Positions 22,720 to 34,301 of a stretch of 64,000 bases of DNA are shown here, piece after piece. The notes beneath the pieces are model-generated. The model saw only the letters and a list, made by a program, of their open reading frames with translations. It searched no databases and was not told the origin of the DNA. The stretch comes from Hypericum androsaemum. Its lineage: Eukaryota > Streptophyta > Magnoliopsida > Malpighiales > Hypericaceae. Position numbers and translations under genes: made by a program. The first letter of the stretch is position 1; every line of letters begins with the position of its first letter. The stretch covers positions 12,363,176 to 12,427,175 of the forward strand of contig OZ023187.1 of the NCBI GenBank assembly GCA_963995505.1, written 5' to 3'.

Positions 22720-24059
22720 TCTCCGTTGTTGATGAGGGCTAGCTACATTTCTCGTCCATGTTCTCGAGAGTAGTCTTCGAATAACCTATCGTCCACTCCA
22801 TCCCACATGCTTGGGCGATAAGTCTTCAAGTACAATCTGTTTATTAGTCGTTCATGGACTTCACCATTAACATCAGCTAGTCGATAGGATCCATTCTAAA
22901 GCACGTCGTGTACTTCGAATGGTCTCTTCTAGTTGGGCAACCATTTTCCATGTCTGGGGTCCTTGCGTCCTAATGGAAGGATAACCTTCCAGACCAGGTC
23001 CCCTCTCTCAAAGTATTTCTCATAGACCCTTTTATTGTATGCCTTCTCCACGGTCTTCTTTTGTTGGATGATGGCATCTAAAGCCTTCAGCCTCTCTTCA
23101 GGAAGGTCTTCAAAGGCGGCCAACACGGCCGAGTCATAGTCCAAGCTAGATAGGTGCATTTGTTCAGCTCTCCTTAGTGATAGCACCATCAATTCCAAGG
23201 GGATCATGGCATTATGACCATAGGTTAGGGCAAAGGAAGTGGTGCCCGTAGCCCCTCTCTTCGTAGTACGAAAGGCCCATGGAACTTCGGATAGTGCCAA
23301 GTGCCAAGTCCTGGGTTTCTCCTTCACTACCTTCTCTATAAGCCCTTTCAACACCTTGTTAGTGGCCTCAACTTGGCCATTGCCTTGAGCATAATAAGGT
23401 GTGGAGTGGGTGATCTTGAAGCCCATGGTCCTTGTAAATGTCTGAACAATCTCCTGTGAAGATGGTTGCTTGGTCAGTAGTGATAGTTTCTGGCAACCCA
23501 AATCTGTCAATGATGTGTTCCTTGAAGAACTGGATCACCGTCTCTTGATTTACGACCTTCATGGGAACCACCTCCACCCACTTAGTGAAGTAGTCTGTGG
23601 CAGCAATGATGAAGCAATGTCCCTTAGTCGAAGGTGGGTGGATCTTCCCGATCACATCTACTGCCCAACCTTTAAATGGCCAAGGTTTCACCACAGGATG
23701 TAATGTGTTAGCCGGGGAGTGTTGTACTTGACCGTCCTTTGGCATACTTGGCACCCCTTCGCATAGTCAATACAATCTTTTGCCATGCCCGGCCAGAAGA
23801 AGCTGTGGCGGTGCATCAACCATCTCATCTTGATACCTGATTGATGAGCCCTACATATGCCATCATGGATCTCAGTCATTGCGAGCATAGCCTCTTGTGG
23901 GCTTGGGCACACCAACAGCACTCTATCTACTGTCCTTTGGTAAAAGGTATCGTTGATATACTCAAAATGAAGCGCCTTTACCTTTAGTGACTTACTTGCC
24001 GGAGCAAGAACTTGGATTCTTGAAATAGTCAATGTATTCTCACCTCCAGTCTCGGTCAA
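22720..24059 (-). pseudogene. Tat integrase (zinc finger, catalytic core, C-terminal part)
   Basis: N-terminal HHCC finger: HDGICRAH then CQVCQ. The core shows GWAVDVIGK (first Asp), TTDQATIFTG (second Asp) and AQGNGQVEATNK (Glu), with DYFTKWVEVVPM between. The C-terminal part reads ERGDLVWKVILPLGR and LPNWKRPFEV, ending near 22,720. The three catalytic residues survive, but a frameshift near 23,450 splits the core and a stop follows the LPN motif. The enzyme would insert element DNA into chromosomes. Confidence 0.85.
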
Positions 24060-24354
24060 GTTCTATCAAATCCACTTCAACCACTTGGACAATCTCAATT
24101 AGCGCCGAGGTCTTCCTGACCTTCATCGGCAAGGAGTTGAATTTAGCTAAAGCACAAAATTTGAACCCGGTCTGTGCTAGCTTGTTGGCTTCAAATTTTT
24201 TGGTACGATCTATGAACTCAATAAAGGTGTCTCGAAGCCCCTCAGTATTGTTCGGGCTGCATCACAACACTCTGTTATGCCCACGCTTGAATTCACCTGC
24301 CACTTGATTGATCACCAACATTGAGTCTCCAAACACCCATACGTTCTCAACACC

Positions 24355-25115
24355 TTAATCACTTAAGGCAAGTAACCCGAGTAACAGTGCCTCATACTCA
24401 GCCTGGTTATTGGTGCAAGGGAAGTCAAAGAGGAAGGAGGCCTTTTTCTTGACCCTAGTTGGAGACTTGACCACGAATCCAGCTCCTGCATACTTCTTAG
24501 TTCGAGAGCTGTTAAGCCATAAAAGCCAAGGTTTCTTCGCCACCAACCTGAAATCCACCATGGTATCGGCGGAGACATTTATGCTAGGGTGATCTGCCAA
24601 GAAGTCAGCTAGAGCATGACCCTTCATCGTCCGCTAAGGTACGAACGTAAGGTTAAACTCCACCAATGCCAAGGCCCATTTGCCTACCCTACCCTGCATA
24701 ATAGGTCCAGTGAGTAGGTATTTGATGATATCGGTATATGCTACTGCCTTTACCTCCTTGGGGAGTAGACATTACATTAGCTTCCTGCAGGAAAAGATAA
24801 GGCACATGCATAGTGTCTTAATAGATGAGTACCTAGTCTCCGCTCCTAAGAGGGACCGACTTAGGTAATAGACAACTTGTTCTTTGTTCTCATCATTCTC
24901 TTGGGCCAGTAAGCAACCAATGGAGTTATGGGCGGTTGAGATATAGAGAAGTAAGGGTCGGTTTAGAGATGGAGGAGTTACCACAGGATGGGGATGATAG
25001 ATACTCCTTAAGCTCGTCGAACGCTTGTTGGTGTTTGACCTCCCATATGAACTCTCCTCCCTTTAACTTGAGCAAGTTGGTAAAGGACCGAGTTCGGCCT
25101 ACTGTGTTAGATATT
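24355..25115 (-). pseudogene. Tat RNase H and additional archaeal-like RNase H
   Basis: The first RNase H segment (about 24,984-24,700) has LLLYISTAHNSIGCLLAQEN and QVVYYLSRSL, the normal gypsy RNase H. It is followed by HALADFLADHP and by a second domain (24,540-24,355): WLLWLNSSRTKKYAGAGFVV and CTNNQAEYEALLLGL. This second domain, between RT/RH and integrase, is diagnostic of the Tat clade. Its first catalytic Asp region reads LNSS where DGSS is usual, so it is probably inactive. Frames are interrupted. Confidence 0.8.
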
Positions 25116-25930
25116 AATCACCTCAAGAAGTTGATCTGACCTAGGAAGCATTGTAGCTCTTTCTTGTTTCGAGGTGGTTGGGCTTGTTGGATTGCCTTGA
25201 ATTTATTTTCATCTATCTCAATCTCTCGCTTGTGAACAAGAAAGCGTAAGAAATTGCCTGCTGAGACTCCGAAGGCACACTTTAAAGGATTCAGCTTAAG
25301 CTGGTGCTTCCACATCCTTTCTAATGACATCTTCAAGTGGTTGAGGTATTTCTTATGGTCATGAGACTTGACCACAATATCATCTATATAGACCTCCATG
25401 AATGGACCAATGAAGTCGGGGAAGATCAGGTGCATCCCCTTTTGATAGGTAGCTCCGACGTTCTTAAGTTCGAATGGCATTACAATCTACTCAAAGATTT
25501 TGATGGACCCTGGACAACGGAATGCGTCTTATGAACATCTTCTTGAGTAAGGTAAATTTGGTTATATCCCGAATGGCCATCCATGAAGCTTAAGATTTCA
25601 TGTCCGGCCGCAAGATCAACCAACATATCAGCAATAGGCATTTGATAGTCATCTTTCAGAGTAGCAGAGTTTAAATCTCTGAAGTCAATACAAACTCAAA
25701 TTTTGCCATTCTTTTTTACAACAGGTACAATGTTAGATAGCCACTCTACATAATCGACCTTTCTTATGAAGCTGGCATCTAAGAATCTATCTATCTCTAG
25801 CTTCACTTTCTCTACTACTTCAGGCATCATTCTACTCATCGATTGCTGGTAAGGCAAAAAACTGGGCCTTATAGGGAGTCGATTCTTTATCAAGGATCTG
25901 TTCAGACTTGGTATCTCATCGTAGTCCCAA
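25116..25930 (-). pseudogene. Tat reverse transcriptase
   Basis: Motifs in order: NRLPIRPSFLPYQQSMSRM, NIVPVVKKNGKI, VCIDFRDLN, DGHSGYNQIYL, MPFELKNVGATYQKGM and VYIDDIVVKSHDHKKYLNHL (the YIDD active site near 25,385). The frame is broken by a stop after GKI and by a shift between the DGHSGYNQ and MPFELKN motifs. Confidence 0.85.
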
Positions 25931-26227
25931 GCGAAGCAATCTTGGTACTCTGTTAGTAGCTCTTCTTAGTCCTTCTCAAAGGCTTTCGAAAGTCATTTAC
26001 TGATGAAGACAGGTTGGCTTCCTTTCTCAAAGTGTAGAAGTATCTCTTTCAAGGGGTCCTTCACTTCGGCCTCAGTATCATCTAGCTTGCTTGGGGCCGG
26101 GTGAAGGTCACTGATCTTCAGTTGCTCTAGGGGGTCTTGACCATCGTCTTCGAAGATGAACTCGGCCGCTTCATGCTATGACAAAGCATAGACCTCCGAC
26201 CGCCTTACTAACTCTTCCTTTATCTTG

Positions 26228-27473
26228 TTAATCACGAAAGGTAAGCCTAAGGGCTTGTCTCTCAGGGGTGACGTTGGCAGGTCGGTTAGAGGAGGGGATC
26301 TCACATTCAACTGAGCTTGCATATCCAGTAACCCGGCCATCTAAGTCACTCCGTGCCATGCTTGTTGATACGATAGAGCCACCATAGATGGCTGCTTCAA
26401 CACAATTTATGGCTGCCTGGAAGGGGTCCTCATCAACAGCTACGACCTCCACCTTTTCGTGAGGCTTCCACTGGATTAGGAACTGTTTGAGAGAAGATGG
26501 GATGACTTGGCCTGAATTGATCCAATCCCTCCCAAGTAGGTTGTTGTAGGAGTTTTTTGCCTTGATGATGAAAAATGGAACCTCCCGATTGACAGAGCCT
26601 ATAGTGACTTTAGCCACGAGTACTCCTATGGGGCGAGTACCTTTACTGGCAAAGTAAGTCATCATCATGTCAGTCGAACCTAGCTTCTCGTTCTCCCTGT
26701 TCAGCTTTTTGAAGAGTGAGTAGGGGAGTATATTGACAATCGCCCCATTATATATGAAGACTCTATTGATCAGCTTCTCAAAAATGTGGGCTGAGATGTA
26801 GAGTAGCTTCAGGTGCTCACACATCTTCCTGGTAGGCCTTGGTATGGTGATGGTGTTGCTGAAGTCCTCCATCATAGGCACATCTGGGGCTTTTTCCCCA
26901 ATCTCCAGCTCTACCACATCTTCTTGAATCACTTCCCCCTCGAGGTAGTTGGGTTGGCCTTTTTTTGGCCCCAAAGATGGCCGGTAGAGTGAAAACTATG
27001 TTGATCGATAGGTCCCAATCGTCTTCACTGAAGTTGTCTTCACTCATGCTATCTTCTAGCTTTAATTTCTCCTCAATGTCTTCTTCATAGAGGTAGTCCT
27101 CTATCCTTAGTGCTCCATCTAAGTTCTCCTCATTGAGGTTATCAAGCCAATTGAATTCTTCACGTTCTAGATCAGGCAAGCTTTGTTTCTCATTTTCATC
27201 CTCATCATCCTCGATGATATTATCAATGATATTTTCTTCCTCGTCTTGATCAGGGAAGCTCGGTAACTTGTCCTGACTAGGGACATGGAAACCATGTAGC
27301 CTCAGCTTCGCAAAGTTCCCGATATTCACGAAGGGTGAGTCTGAGTCGACAGTGGTCTTCTTCCCACCGAGATGATCGATGGCTTCGTTGCTATCGCTGG
27401 GGCTGCTGCCTCGACTCAGCTCCTTGCTAGGACCATCATCTATCTTCATATTCTCGAAGGCCCTGAACTTCAC
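26228..27473 (-). pseudogene. Tat acidic linker and aspartic protease
   Basis: Two overlapping frames. The first (27,473-26,990) is a very acidic linker (EDDEDENEKQ, DNLNEENLDG). The second (26,974-26,228) is the retropepsin: VFIYNGAIVNILP stands where V-L-V-D-G-G-A-T-V-N is normal, so the catalytic Asp is an Asn, and NLLGRDWI closes the fold. The protease would cut the polyprotein during particle maturation; this copy should be dead. A frameshift joins or separates the two frames near 26,980. Confidence 0.75.
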
Positions 27474-27799
27474 TTAGCCTGAGTCTAAATCAAGTATGAC
27501 ATCTCTGCTTATTGGCTCCTTCCGTGAGGATTTGTCACTGGGGGGGCACCTCACTCTTAGTTTTGGGTACCCACATCTTCTTGTCCAGCTTCTCTCTGAG
27601 TCTTTGTCAAAGCTCTAGATGCTGGTGACATTAGTGCAGACCTCTTTTCCCCTAGTTGATAGAGAATTCATTGTTGCTGGTCAGGGGCATCTTGAAGATC
27701 CACCTTGATGCGGGGGTGGTAGACCCTCCAGGTACTGTCTGGCACCCTTGGTAAGAAGGATTTAGGTGTCTTTGTGGGCTGCTATTCTTCATACTGATC

Positions 27800-30240
27800 T
27801 TGCCTTCTAGGGATATCTCTCTGGTCTCTTGAAGGGTCTTACCCCCAGAGTATTTTCTTTGATTTTGCCTCTCGAGGTTCTCCCTCAGGTCTCTTCGAGG
27901 GCCTTACCCCCAAGTGTCTGTTGTTGATCTCGCTTCTTATCTCCCTCATGTCTCTTCGAGGGCCTTACCCCCCGAGTATTTTCCTCAGGTCTCTTGGGGG
28001 TGTCTTAGACTGGTCTTGCTTTCCGAGGGTCTCCCTCAGGTCTCTTTGAGGACCTTATCTCCCAAGTATCTCCTTCAGGTCTCGCACAGGTGTTCTTTCT
28101 TGTTTAGCATTGCTCCTTTTCTCGATTCTCTTAAGGCCAACCATTGCGATTGGGGCCGTGAAGGAGGCTGTCTGCGGTGACTCCTTGGTGAACTTCAACC
28201 GTCAGTCTTTGATGGCCTGCTAGATCTGGTTTTAGAAGACCACACAAATAGCGATATTGTGTGACTTGCTCGCGTGCCACTTGCAGTATCTCATGGGCTT
28301 CAGCTCCTTCTCGTCCGAGATCTTGTGACCCTTGGGTAGGGTAATCTGGCCGTTCTTGAGCAAGTTATCAAAGATTTTGTCAACCTTGGTCACATCAAAC
28401 GACTACTCTTTCCTGACCTCGTTGAGGCCCTTGGGTTTGTTAGGTTGGGTACCGGGGTGAGTGAACTCGTTGGGTATTGTCACCCTCTTCTGAATGAGGC
28501 TCTCGCACTCATAAGGTTTACCCTTGGTGAACTTAACCACCATTTCTTCTGCCATCAGATCGTCTCCTCAGCCATTCTCGCTATCCAGATGATCAATCTC
28601 GAGGGTAGGGTCATAGGAGTAAGTACCCTTAAAAGAGGCAGCCCTTCTATCCTTCTCGTTGATCAGCTGTTGAGCCGCGATAGCCTTCTGTCCAAACTCT
28701 GAGAGGTCCTAGAACCTCTCAACCCCGAGCTTCTCCCGGAGGCGAAAGGTGAGCCCTTGTATGGCCAAGGATGCTAGGTCGAACTCTGACAGGTTGGTTC
28801 GGTATCGATTCTTTGCCTTCCAAAAGCAGGTTAAGAACTTCTCTACTGATTCACCCTCAAGTTGCTATATTTGGGAAAAATTCGAGATGGTTATGGTCGG
28901 CTCTGCCTGGTAGAACCGATTATGGAATTTGTGTTCCATCTCTGCCTAAGTCCGCACCGAACACGGTGGGAGACTAATATACCAAGTAAAGGCTATCTTG
29001 GTAAGGATCATCGGGAATTAACGTACACGCAGGGCATCGCTAGTAGAAATCTTACCACACTGGATGATGAACTGCGCCACGTGTTTGATCAATGATTTAT
29101 TATCTTTTCCCGAGAATTGAGTGAAGTCTGGGATATGGTATCCCCTTAGGAAGGGTTCCCCATCATATGTCTCAGGGTATGGCTTGGTGAATCTAGGACT
29201 TGGGGTATGTTTTGCTTTAATTCACATGTCCTTAAGTACCCCAACAACAAGCTCCCTTTGGTGTGCCGCCTCATACTCCTGTTGAGGCCCGTGATTATGG
29301 CCAAGTTGCTCCCTGGGGGGTAGGTCTTCTACGTCCTCGATGGGAGGAATTTGTCGATCTGCCCTTGCTTGGGTACCCCCAAATGTCAATTGTCTATTGG
29401 TGGGGTAGACGGCTTCTTCTTCCTCGAACTCTACTCTTCTTTGTTGTGCATACTGCTGCCATAGAGTCTGAGCAGGAGCAATGGTATCAAAGAGAGGGTT
29501 GCTTCGGGTATTCTCTCTTTCAAAGGCGTTGTGCCTGGTGTTAACTCTAGAAGGGTGTGTCTGGTATCGCCCTCGATCCGTTTGGACGTTGTTTATTTTT
29601 GCTCCAGCGGTCTTATAGTACACCGAGTTATTCGTACCTTGAGTCCCCCTATTGGAGGAAATTTGGAGCGAGGAGTGGATAGAGGTCTCGGCCGATTTAT
29701 TTTGACCGATTACTCCTGATGTGCCTTGGGCCTGGCTGAAGGTGTGTTCGGAGGGTAATGGGGTACAGATGCCTTTCTCCTTATTCAAGGTCTCGAAGTA
29801 ATCAACCACATGGTCATGGTGATATATAGCCGCATGATGGATCGATTCGTCTATGTAGTTGTGGACCGTGTCGATCTTGTTGGAGAGCTGATGGAGAGAT
29901 TCCTCGTTGTACTGAGAGATCCTTTCAAAGCGGTCTGGAGTGTCATCCCTTGTGATCGGCTGTTATCTGATCTAGCCGGGTGACTATGGGCTTAAGTGTT
30001 TCAGCAATTTCTTGATCAGCTGGCTCCTTGGGGGGTGCCGTGTTGATCATGTTCCTCCTAGTACCCAGTTGGATAATATGAAGGGTCGGCTCCTTAGGTG
30101 GAGCCATGTTGGTGGTGTTCCTTCCGGTACCAGGTAGGGCAGTCGGGAAAGTAGACTCCTTGAGGGGAGCCGTATTGGTAGTATTCTTCCCAGCGAGCTG
30201 AGAAGAGGGTGGTGTAGTGTCTCTGCCTTTGTCATATTGA
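27800..30240 (-). pseudogene. Tat gag region
   Basis: The gag reading is scattered over several frames. It starts near ATG 30,235 and includes short repeats of the type NTxNxAPPKEPT (30,190-30,020). A clear frame at 29,809-29,222 begins MVDYFETLNKEKGICTPLP. The retrotrans_gag core lies at about 29,200-28,690 with DFTQFSGKDNKSLIKHVAQF, AEMEHKFHNRFYQAEPTI and SLAIQGLTFRLREKLG, the wording of Tat-lineage gag. From 28,090 to 27,810 an Arg/Pro/Glu-rich tail is encoded by imperfect tandem repeats containing CTCAGGTCTCTTCGAGG. Numerous stops are present. Confidence 0.75.
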
Positions 30241-30278
30241 ATGGAGTAGGTTAAACTGCCTTCTCAGATGTCCTCCTA

Positions 30279-30297
30279 GGTCCCACCAGGCGTGCCA
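30279..30297 (-). other. Primer-binding site of the Tat element
   Basis: On the minus strand TGGCACGCCTGGTGGGACC starts 7 nt after the LTR end (30,305). The TGG start fits pairing with a tRNA CCA tail. It fixes the minus-strand orientation of the element. Confidence 0.7.
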
Positions 30298-30304
30298 AAA
30301 ATAA

Positions 30305-31345
30305 TGTTGGGAAAAAAAAGAGAACGCCAAGAATGATCTCGTGACTGCCCGGAGTGCTTGTCCCAAGGTTAATCTAACGCTACAGGTAACAAGTATGGCC
30401 AAAGTCGAGACTATCAACTAACCTAAAGTAAGGATAAAAGCTTAAAAGCTTGATAAGTATTTGTGAATGATTTGTGTGATGTCATTTGCCTTCTCTGATG
30501 CCTTGCTTATATAGAGAGGTAGGCCGACCTTGCCCCCTTCCTTTTGCCTTGTTCTAGTCGGACTCAAAGACCCCGAGCTCATCTCCTTCCAACACTTATC
30601 ATTATCAAACTCGGAGGCCTTATCCTGATCAAACCCAAACTTCTCTCCAGAAAGCTCCCCTGTCCTTGGTGGCTTTCCCGAGTCCTTCGCCATGTATGAC
30701 TGTAACAACCCGAGTATCCCGCATTACCCATTCTTATCCTGTCCTTCAAGAGCCCATGTCCATCTCCGCCTCTTAAAAGTCCAACCGTGCTCGGGCTTTT
30801 AAGACCTCCTGAGAACTCGGGCTTTTTGACGTCTGAGTCTTCCTAAGTCTTCGTGTCGTAGTCGGCATCACTCTTCGTAGTCGAACCCGGAAGCACCAAC
30901 CCCCTTGTAAAGAAGGAAAACCGCCTTCCCTTACATAGAGGAAGAATCGCTAGCTTTTCTTACCCGAAGGGAGAAAAAAATTGCCAGCTCTCCCTACTCG
31001 TAGGGAAGGAAAAATTGCTAGTTTCCCTTACCCGAAGGGAAGCATTGCCAACTTCCCCTTCTTGGAGAAAAACTTACTATTTACTCCCTTTCCGAACGAA
31101 AAAGTATCATTTACTACCTTCCTGAAGGGAAAACTACTAATTACTTACTTTCTAAAGGAAAAAGTTATCATCTCCCCCTTCCACGAGGGAAAAATACCAA
31201 TTACTCACTTCCCAAAGGCAAAAGTATCGATTACTTACTTCCCGAAGGAAAAAGTACCGACTACTCCCTTCCCAAAGGAAAATTTATCCGGGTATACCAA
31301 TGACTCTTCACCCATTACTGAAACATATTTCGAGTTACCCGGGTA
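30305..31345 (-). repeat. 5' LTR of the Tat element, outer end irregular
   Basis: Matches the 3' LTR from its TGTTGGG end to about ACATATTTCGAGTT (31,325-31,336), including the 30-bp tandem repeats (30,930-31,290). The last bases differ: instead of the CAACA end there is ACCCGGGTACTTG, which echoes the internal ACCCGGGTATACC motif. Then the 230-bp flank repeat begins. The true outer LTR edge is therefore missing or rearranged. Confidence 0.8.
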
Positions 31346-31349
31346 CTTG

Positions 31350-31580
31350 TTTGAGTCTTAAATATTTTTAAATTTGTATACGTTTTGTGCCGTTAGGCTA
31401 AATACCCTCAATCAAGTACTCCTTTTGTCGGGACTAAAGCTTGAAGTCGACGGAGCTGCTTCGCTTTGTCCAGGTGGTCGACGAGAATTCTGTCAAGCCA
31501 CTCATCGACGACGTCAGTTGGAATGAGATACCTTCTATAATTATAAAAGGCAAGATATTAATCATTATAATAACAGATTG
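31350..31580. repeat. 230-bp flank, copy 2
   Basis: Near-identical to 16,641-16,870, sharing the span from AATATTTTT to ATAACAGATT. In this copy a + strand frame of about 45 codons (TELLRFVQVVDENSVKPLID) is open through the repeat. I do not recognise it. Confidence 0.8.
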
Positions 31581-31587
31581 TATATCC

Positions 31588-32056
31588 CGATTCTTGGGTA
31601 TGGATTGGGTACGGAATGTCACTATTCCAAACCGTTTGGAATGAAGACACGCAGAGACTTTTTTGCAAATGTGCTAAAATACGGGGACCAAAATGAAAAA
31701 AGCCATACACAAACACAGGCCGGATACAAATGCCATTATCGCATAACTGTGCATGCCAGTATCACATAACTGCGCATGCCAGTATCACATAACAGTGCAT
31801 GCTAGTGTGACCTTTTTGCAAAAATGCTAAAATATGAGGGACCAAAATGAAAAAAACTATGCGTGCCATTATCATCAACGGGGACTTGCCGTTTTCACAA
31901 AAACAAATGTCATTATCACATAACTGCACTTGCCATTATCACATAACTGCGTTTGCTATTGTCACATACATGCGCTTGCTGCTGCGGTCCCCCTTAAGTT
32001 CAAACCGTACGGAATCAATTCATTCACACCGTACCCAATCCAAACCCCCGATTCTT
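31588..32056 (+). mobile_element. hAT-like MITE, copy 1
   Basis: The element is 31,596-32,048, with inverted ends GGGTATGGATTGGGTACGG and rc of CCGTACCCAATCCAAACCCC. It is flanked by the direct repeat CGATTCTT (31,588-31,595 and 32,049-32,056); 8 bp is typical of hAT elements. The interior repeats the phrase CATTATCACATAACTGC several times. There is no coding sequence. Confidence 0.85.
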
Positions 32057-33163
32057 TGCCGAATAAAGAAAAAAACAAATCCCAGCATCTGAAAAGCTTG
32101 GACGAATGGATATATCAGACAATTACTCTTCTCAAGCATGAAGTCAAAATGTGGTCGAAATCTTAAATGCTCAATCTACTTGTACAGTAGCAATGAAACA
32201 AAATTGGTATAATTACTAATTAGTGATACACTTAAATTTAATAAAGAAAGTTTAGTTATGCCTTGCGATTGTCTGGAATCCGATAGTGCTAGACTTTATT
32301 AGAAGTTAAAAAATTCTCCTTGTAAATAATGCTTTTTTCGTATATCTTAATTAGCAAGTTATTAAGTTGGTGACGACGTTAATGGAATTAGTACAGTAAG
32401 ATATTTTATTCCGGGAAAGTTCTCTCTCTGTCAAATTGTTTGTTGTCCTTAATATCCGGCTACAAATAATATCTCTTTTTTTTATTTGGAAGCATTTCTT
32501 TATTCTGGTTTTTTTTTGCGGTTACGGATTTTTATTTGAGATTCACACCAAGGCGTCGGTTACGCATTTCCATTGGACAATAATTAATTCGAATCTTGTT
32601 GTTGGTACGAGTGTGTTTGTTGAAATAGATAGAAGCGGTTGATAGTAGAAGGTGGGTCACGATAGATATTGGTTAATGCGAGAAACCCAAAAGTAGGGAA
32701 AATAAATAAATTATAGTGATAATAAATTTCAATTTACCATTTTTTCAAAGGCGGAGAGAGAGAGAAGAGGAGGAGGATGAGAGAGAGTATAGTTAAATGA
32801 GGAGTTTTTTGAAAAATATAAAAATAGGGTATGGTATGATAATTTACCGAATTACACATCATCATCTCTTTCACCTGCCACATTTTTGCCACGTAGGGCA
32901 TAAACGGCACCACTTTGCGTCCAGCTGGTCGGGCAGCCTGGGACTTGAGATGATAAAATTTGACAAACTACATGGATTGAATTACCAATTTTAAAGTACA
33001 TGGTCTCATAGCTAAAAAAAGGTGATATCATATGTAGTTAGGTACTAAAGTGCACTTATTCTCAAATAAGTTTAAGTCTTTTAACACTTAAATCAACCAC
33101 CATTAATTAGAGAATAAATATTGAGTGTACCGTGTACGAAAAGGATGAAGATTTTAATGTCTA
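32057..33163. other. A+T-rich spacer
   Basis: No gene seen. A purine-rich run (GAGAGAGAGAAGAGGAGGAGG) lies at about 32,754-32,775. The stretch ending near 33,064 in GGTACTAAAGTGCACTTATT resembles the right end of the CCT-core element family at the window start, so a decayed relative may lie here. Confidence 0.35.
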
Positions 33164-33168
33164 TGAGA

Positions 33169-33554
33169 TGTTAGGAATTCAACAACTTCGAGAACAAAAC
33201 GTACAAAGAACACGGACACAAAAGATTGCGTGGTTCGGCTTAATGCCTACTTCACGAGGAGAAAGGAGAACTTTTATTGATGGATCCGAGTCACAAAGTC
33301 ATACAAAATTCTTGGGTAATATGTCCTTATATAATAGACTAACTCTTGGAGTACAAGAAACTTATCTAGGTCGTCCTAGGATTCCAAAATAAGAGTCCGA
33401 GCAAAACAGGAAACAGTTGTCAGCACCACCTAGCAGTCGCTAGGTCCAAAAATTAGCTACATTCTAGAAAACGCCTTAGTGTTCGCTAGGGGGCTAGCGG
33501 TCGCTAGCTCCGCCTCACTTTTCCACCATTACTTTTTCTCGATACTTCCCAACA
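33169..33554 (-). repeat. 3' LTR of the deleted copia element
   Basis: 386 bp, shorter than the partner LTR (424 bp). The difference lies mostly in the cluster of CTAGCG palindromes: this copy has fewer of them (CCTAGCAGTCGCTAGG and GGCTAGCGGTCGCTAGC). Confidence 0.88.
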
Positions 33555-34140
33555 ATCTCCACCTTGGCAAAAAAATCATCCCTTGCGAAGAACCATGAAG
33601 TTTTACCCAAACTTCAACAAACTCCACCTTGATGAAATACCGCCCCATGAAGAAATCTGAGAACTTGGAAAACCAAACTGGCTCTACCGACTCCACCTCG
33701 AACTATAGATAACCACCATCAATAAGACCATCTCAACTTTCTCTTCACCTTTTGTTCAATCACTTGAAGCTAGCCCCCAAGCTCGAGCTTTCGAGCTTGC
33801 TTGGCGTCTTTCCTCCAAACTTTATCGAATTCCAATATGCAAGTTCACCTACTAAAGTAACCTTGCGACAAATAGATGTGCCCTCTATTTTTCGGTCTCC
33901 CCCATGCTCTGCAACCTCGAACTGCACCTCTGCTAGACCTTCTTGCCTCAAACCAATACTACTTATCATAACATACAACGGGTAATCTTTTTTTCCACTA
34001 AGTAGAAGGCTCGACATGCCTCGAACTCTACCGTTTGGCCTTGAGTGAGATACCTGATTCACCAGGAGTGTCACCAGCGGCTTTGCATGCCTAATGCCAA
34101 ACCTATCCAATACTTTTGACGTGCACGTCCCTTTAGGCAA
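33555..34140 (-). pseudogene. Copia reverse transcriptase end and RNase H remnant
   Basis: TSKVLDRFGIRHAKPLVTLL matches the phrase that follows the copia RT core (VLxRFGMxxAKPVxTPL). Scattered RNase H-like sequence follows in shifting frames up to the 3' LTR. Non-functional. Confidence 0.6.
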
Positions 34141-34301
34141 CCATAGCAGAGAACATCTAACAATACTTCTTCTAGATAACTATGGTTCTTTGCCAACCAT
34201 GCATCCACGAAACAACCATAACTTACTATCCATCTCTCCATAAATCCTAACTGTACTCAAACTATCCATGTCAAGTCTTTGCTCCCTCATACGAACCAAC
34301 C

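Larger units (their letters stand above)
16871..31345 (-). mobile_element. Ty3-gypsy retrotransposon, Tat type, degenerate, with an opposite-strand gene
   Basis: The LTRs at 16,871-17,869 and 30,305-31,345 share a TGTTGGG start and a 30-bp minisatellite. Polyprotein remnants lie on the minus strand in gypsy order: gag (30.2-28.2 kb), protease (26.9-26.2), reverse transcriptase (25.9-25.1), RNase H (25.0-24.7), a second archaeal-like RNase H (24.6-24.36) and integrase (24.06-22.72). The double RNase H is the hallmark of the Tat lineage. A TGG-starting primer site lies beside the 5' LTR at 30,279-30,297. Between integrase and the 3' LTR are about 5 kb holding a + strand gene. Many stops and frameshifts, and a protease Asp changed to Asn, show that it is inactive. 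Confidence 0.9.
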
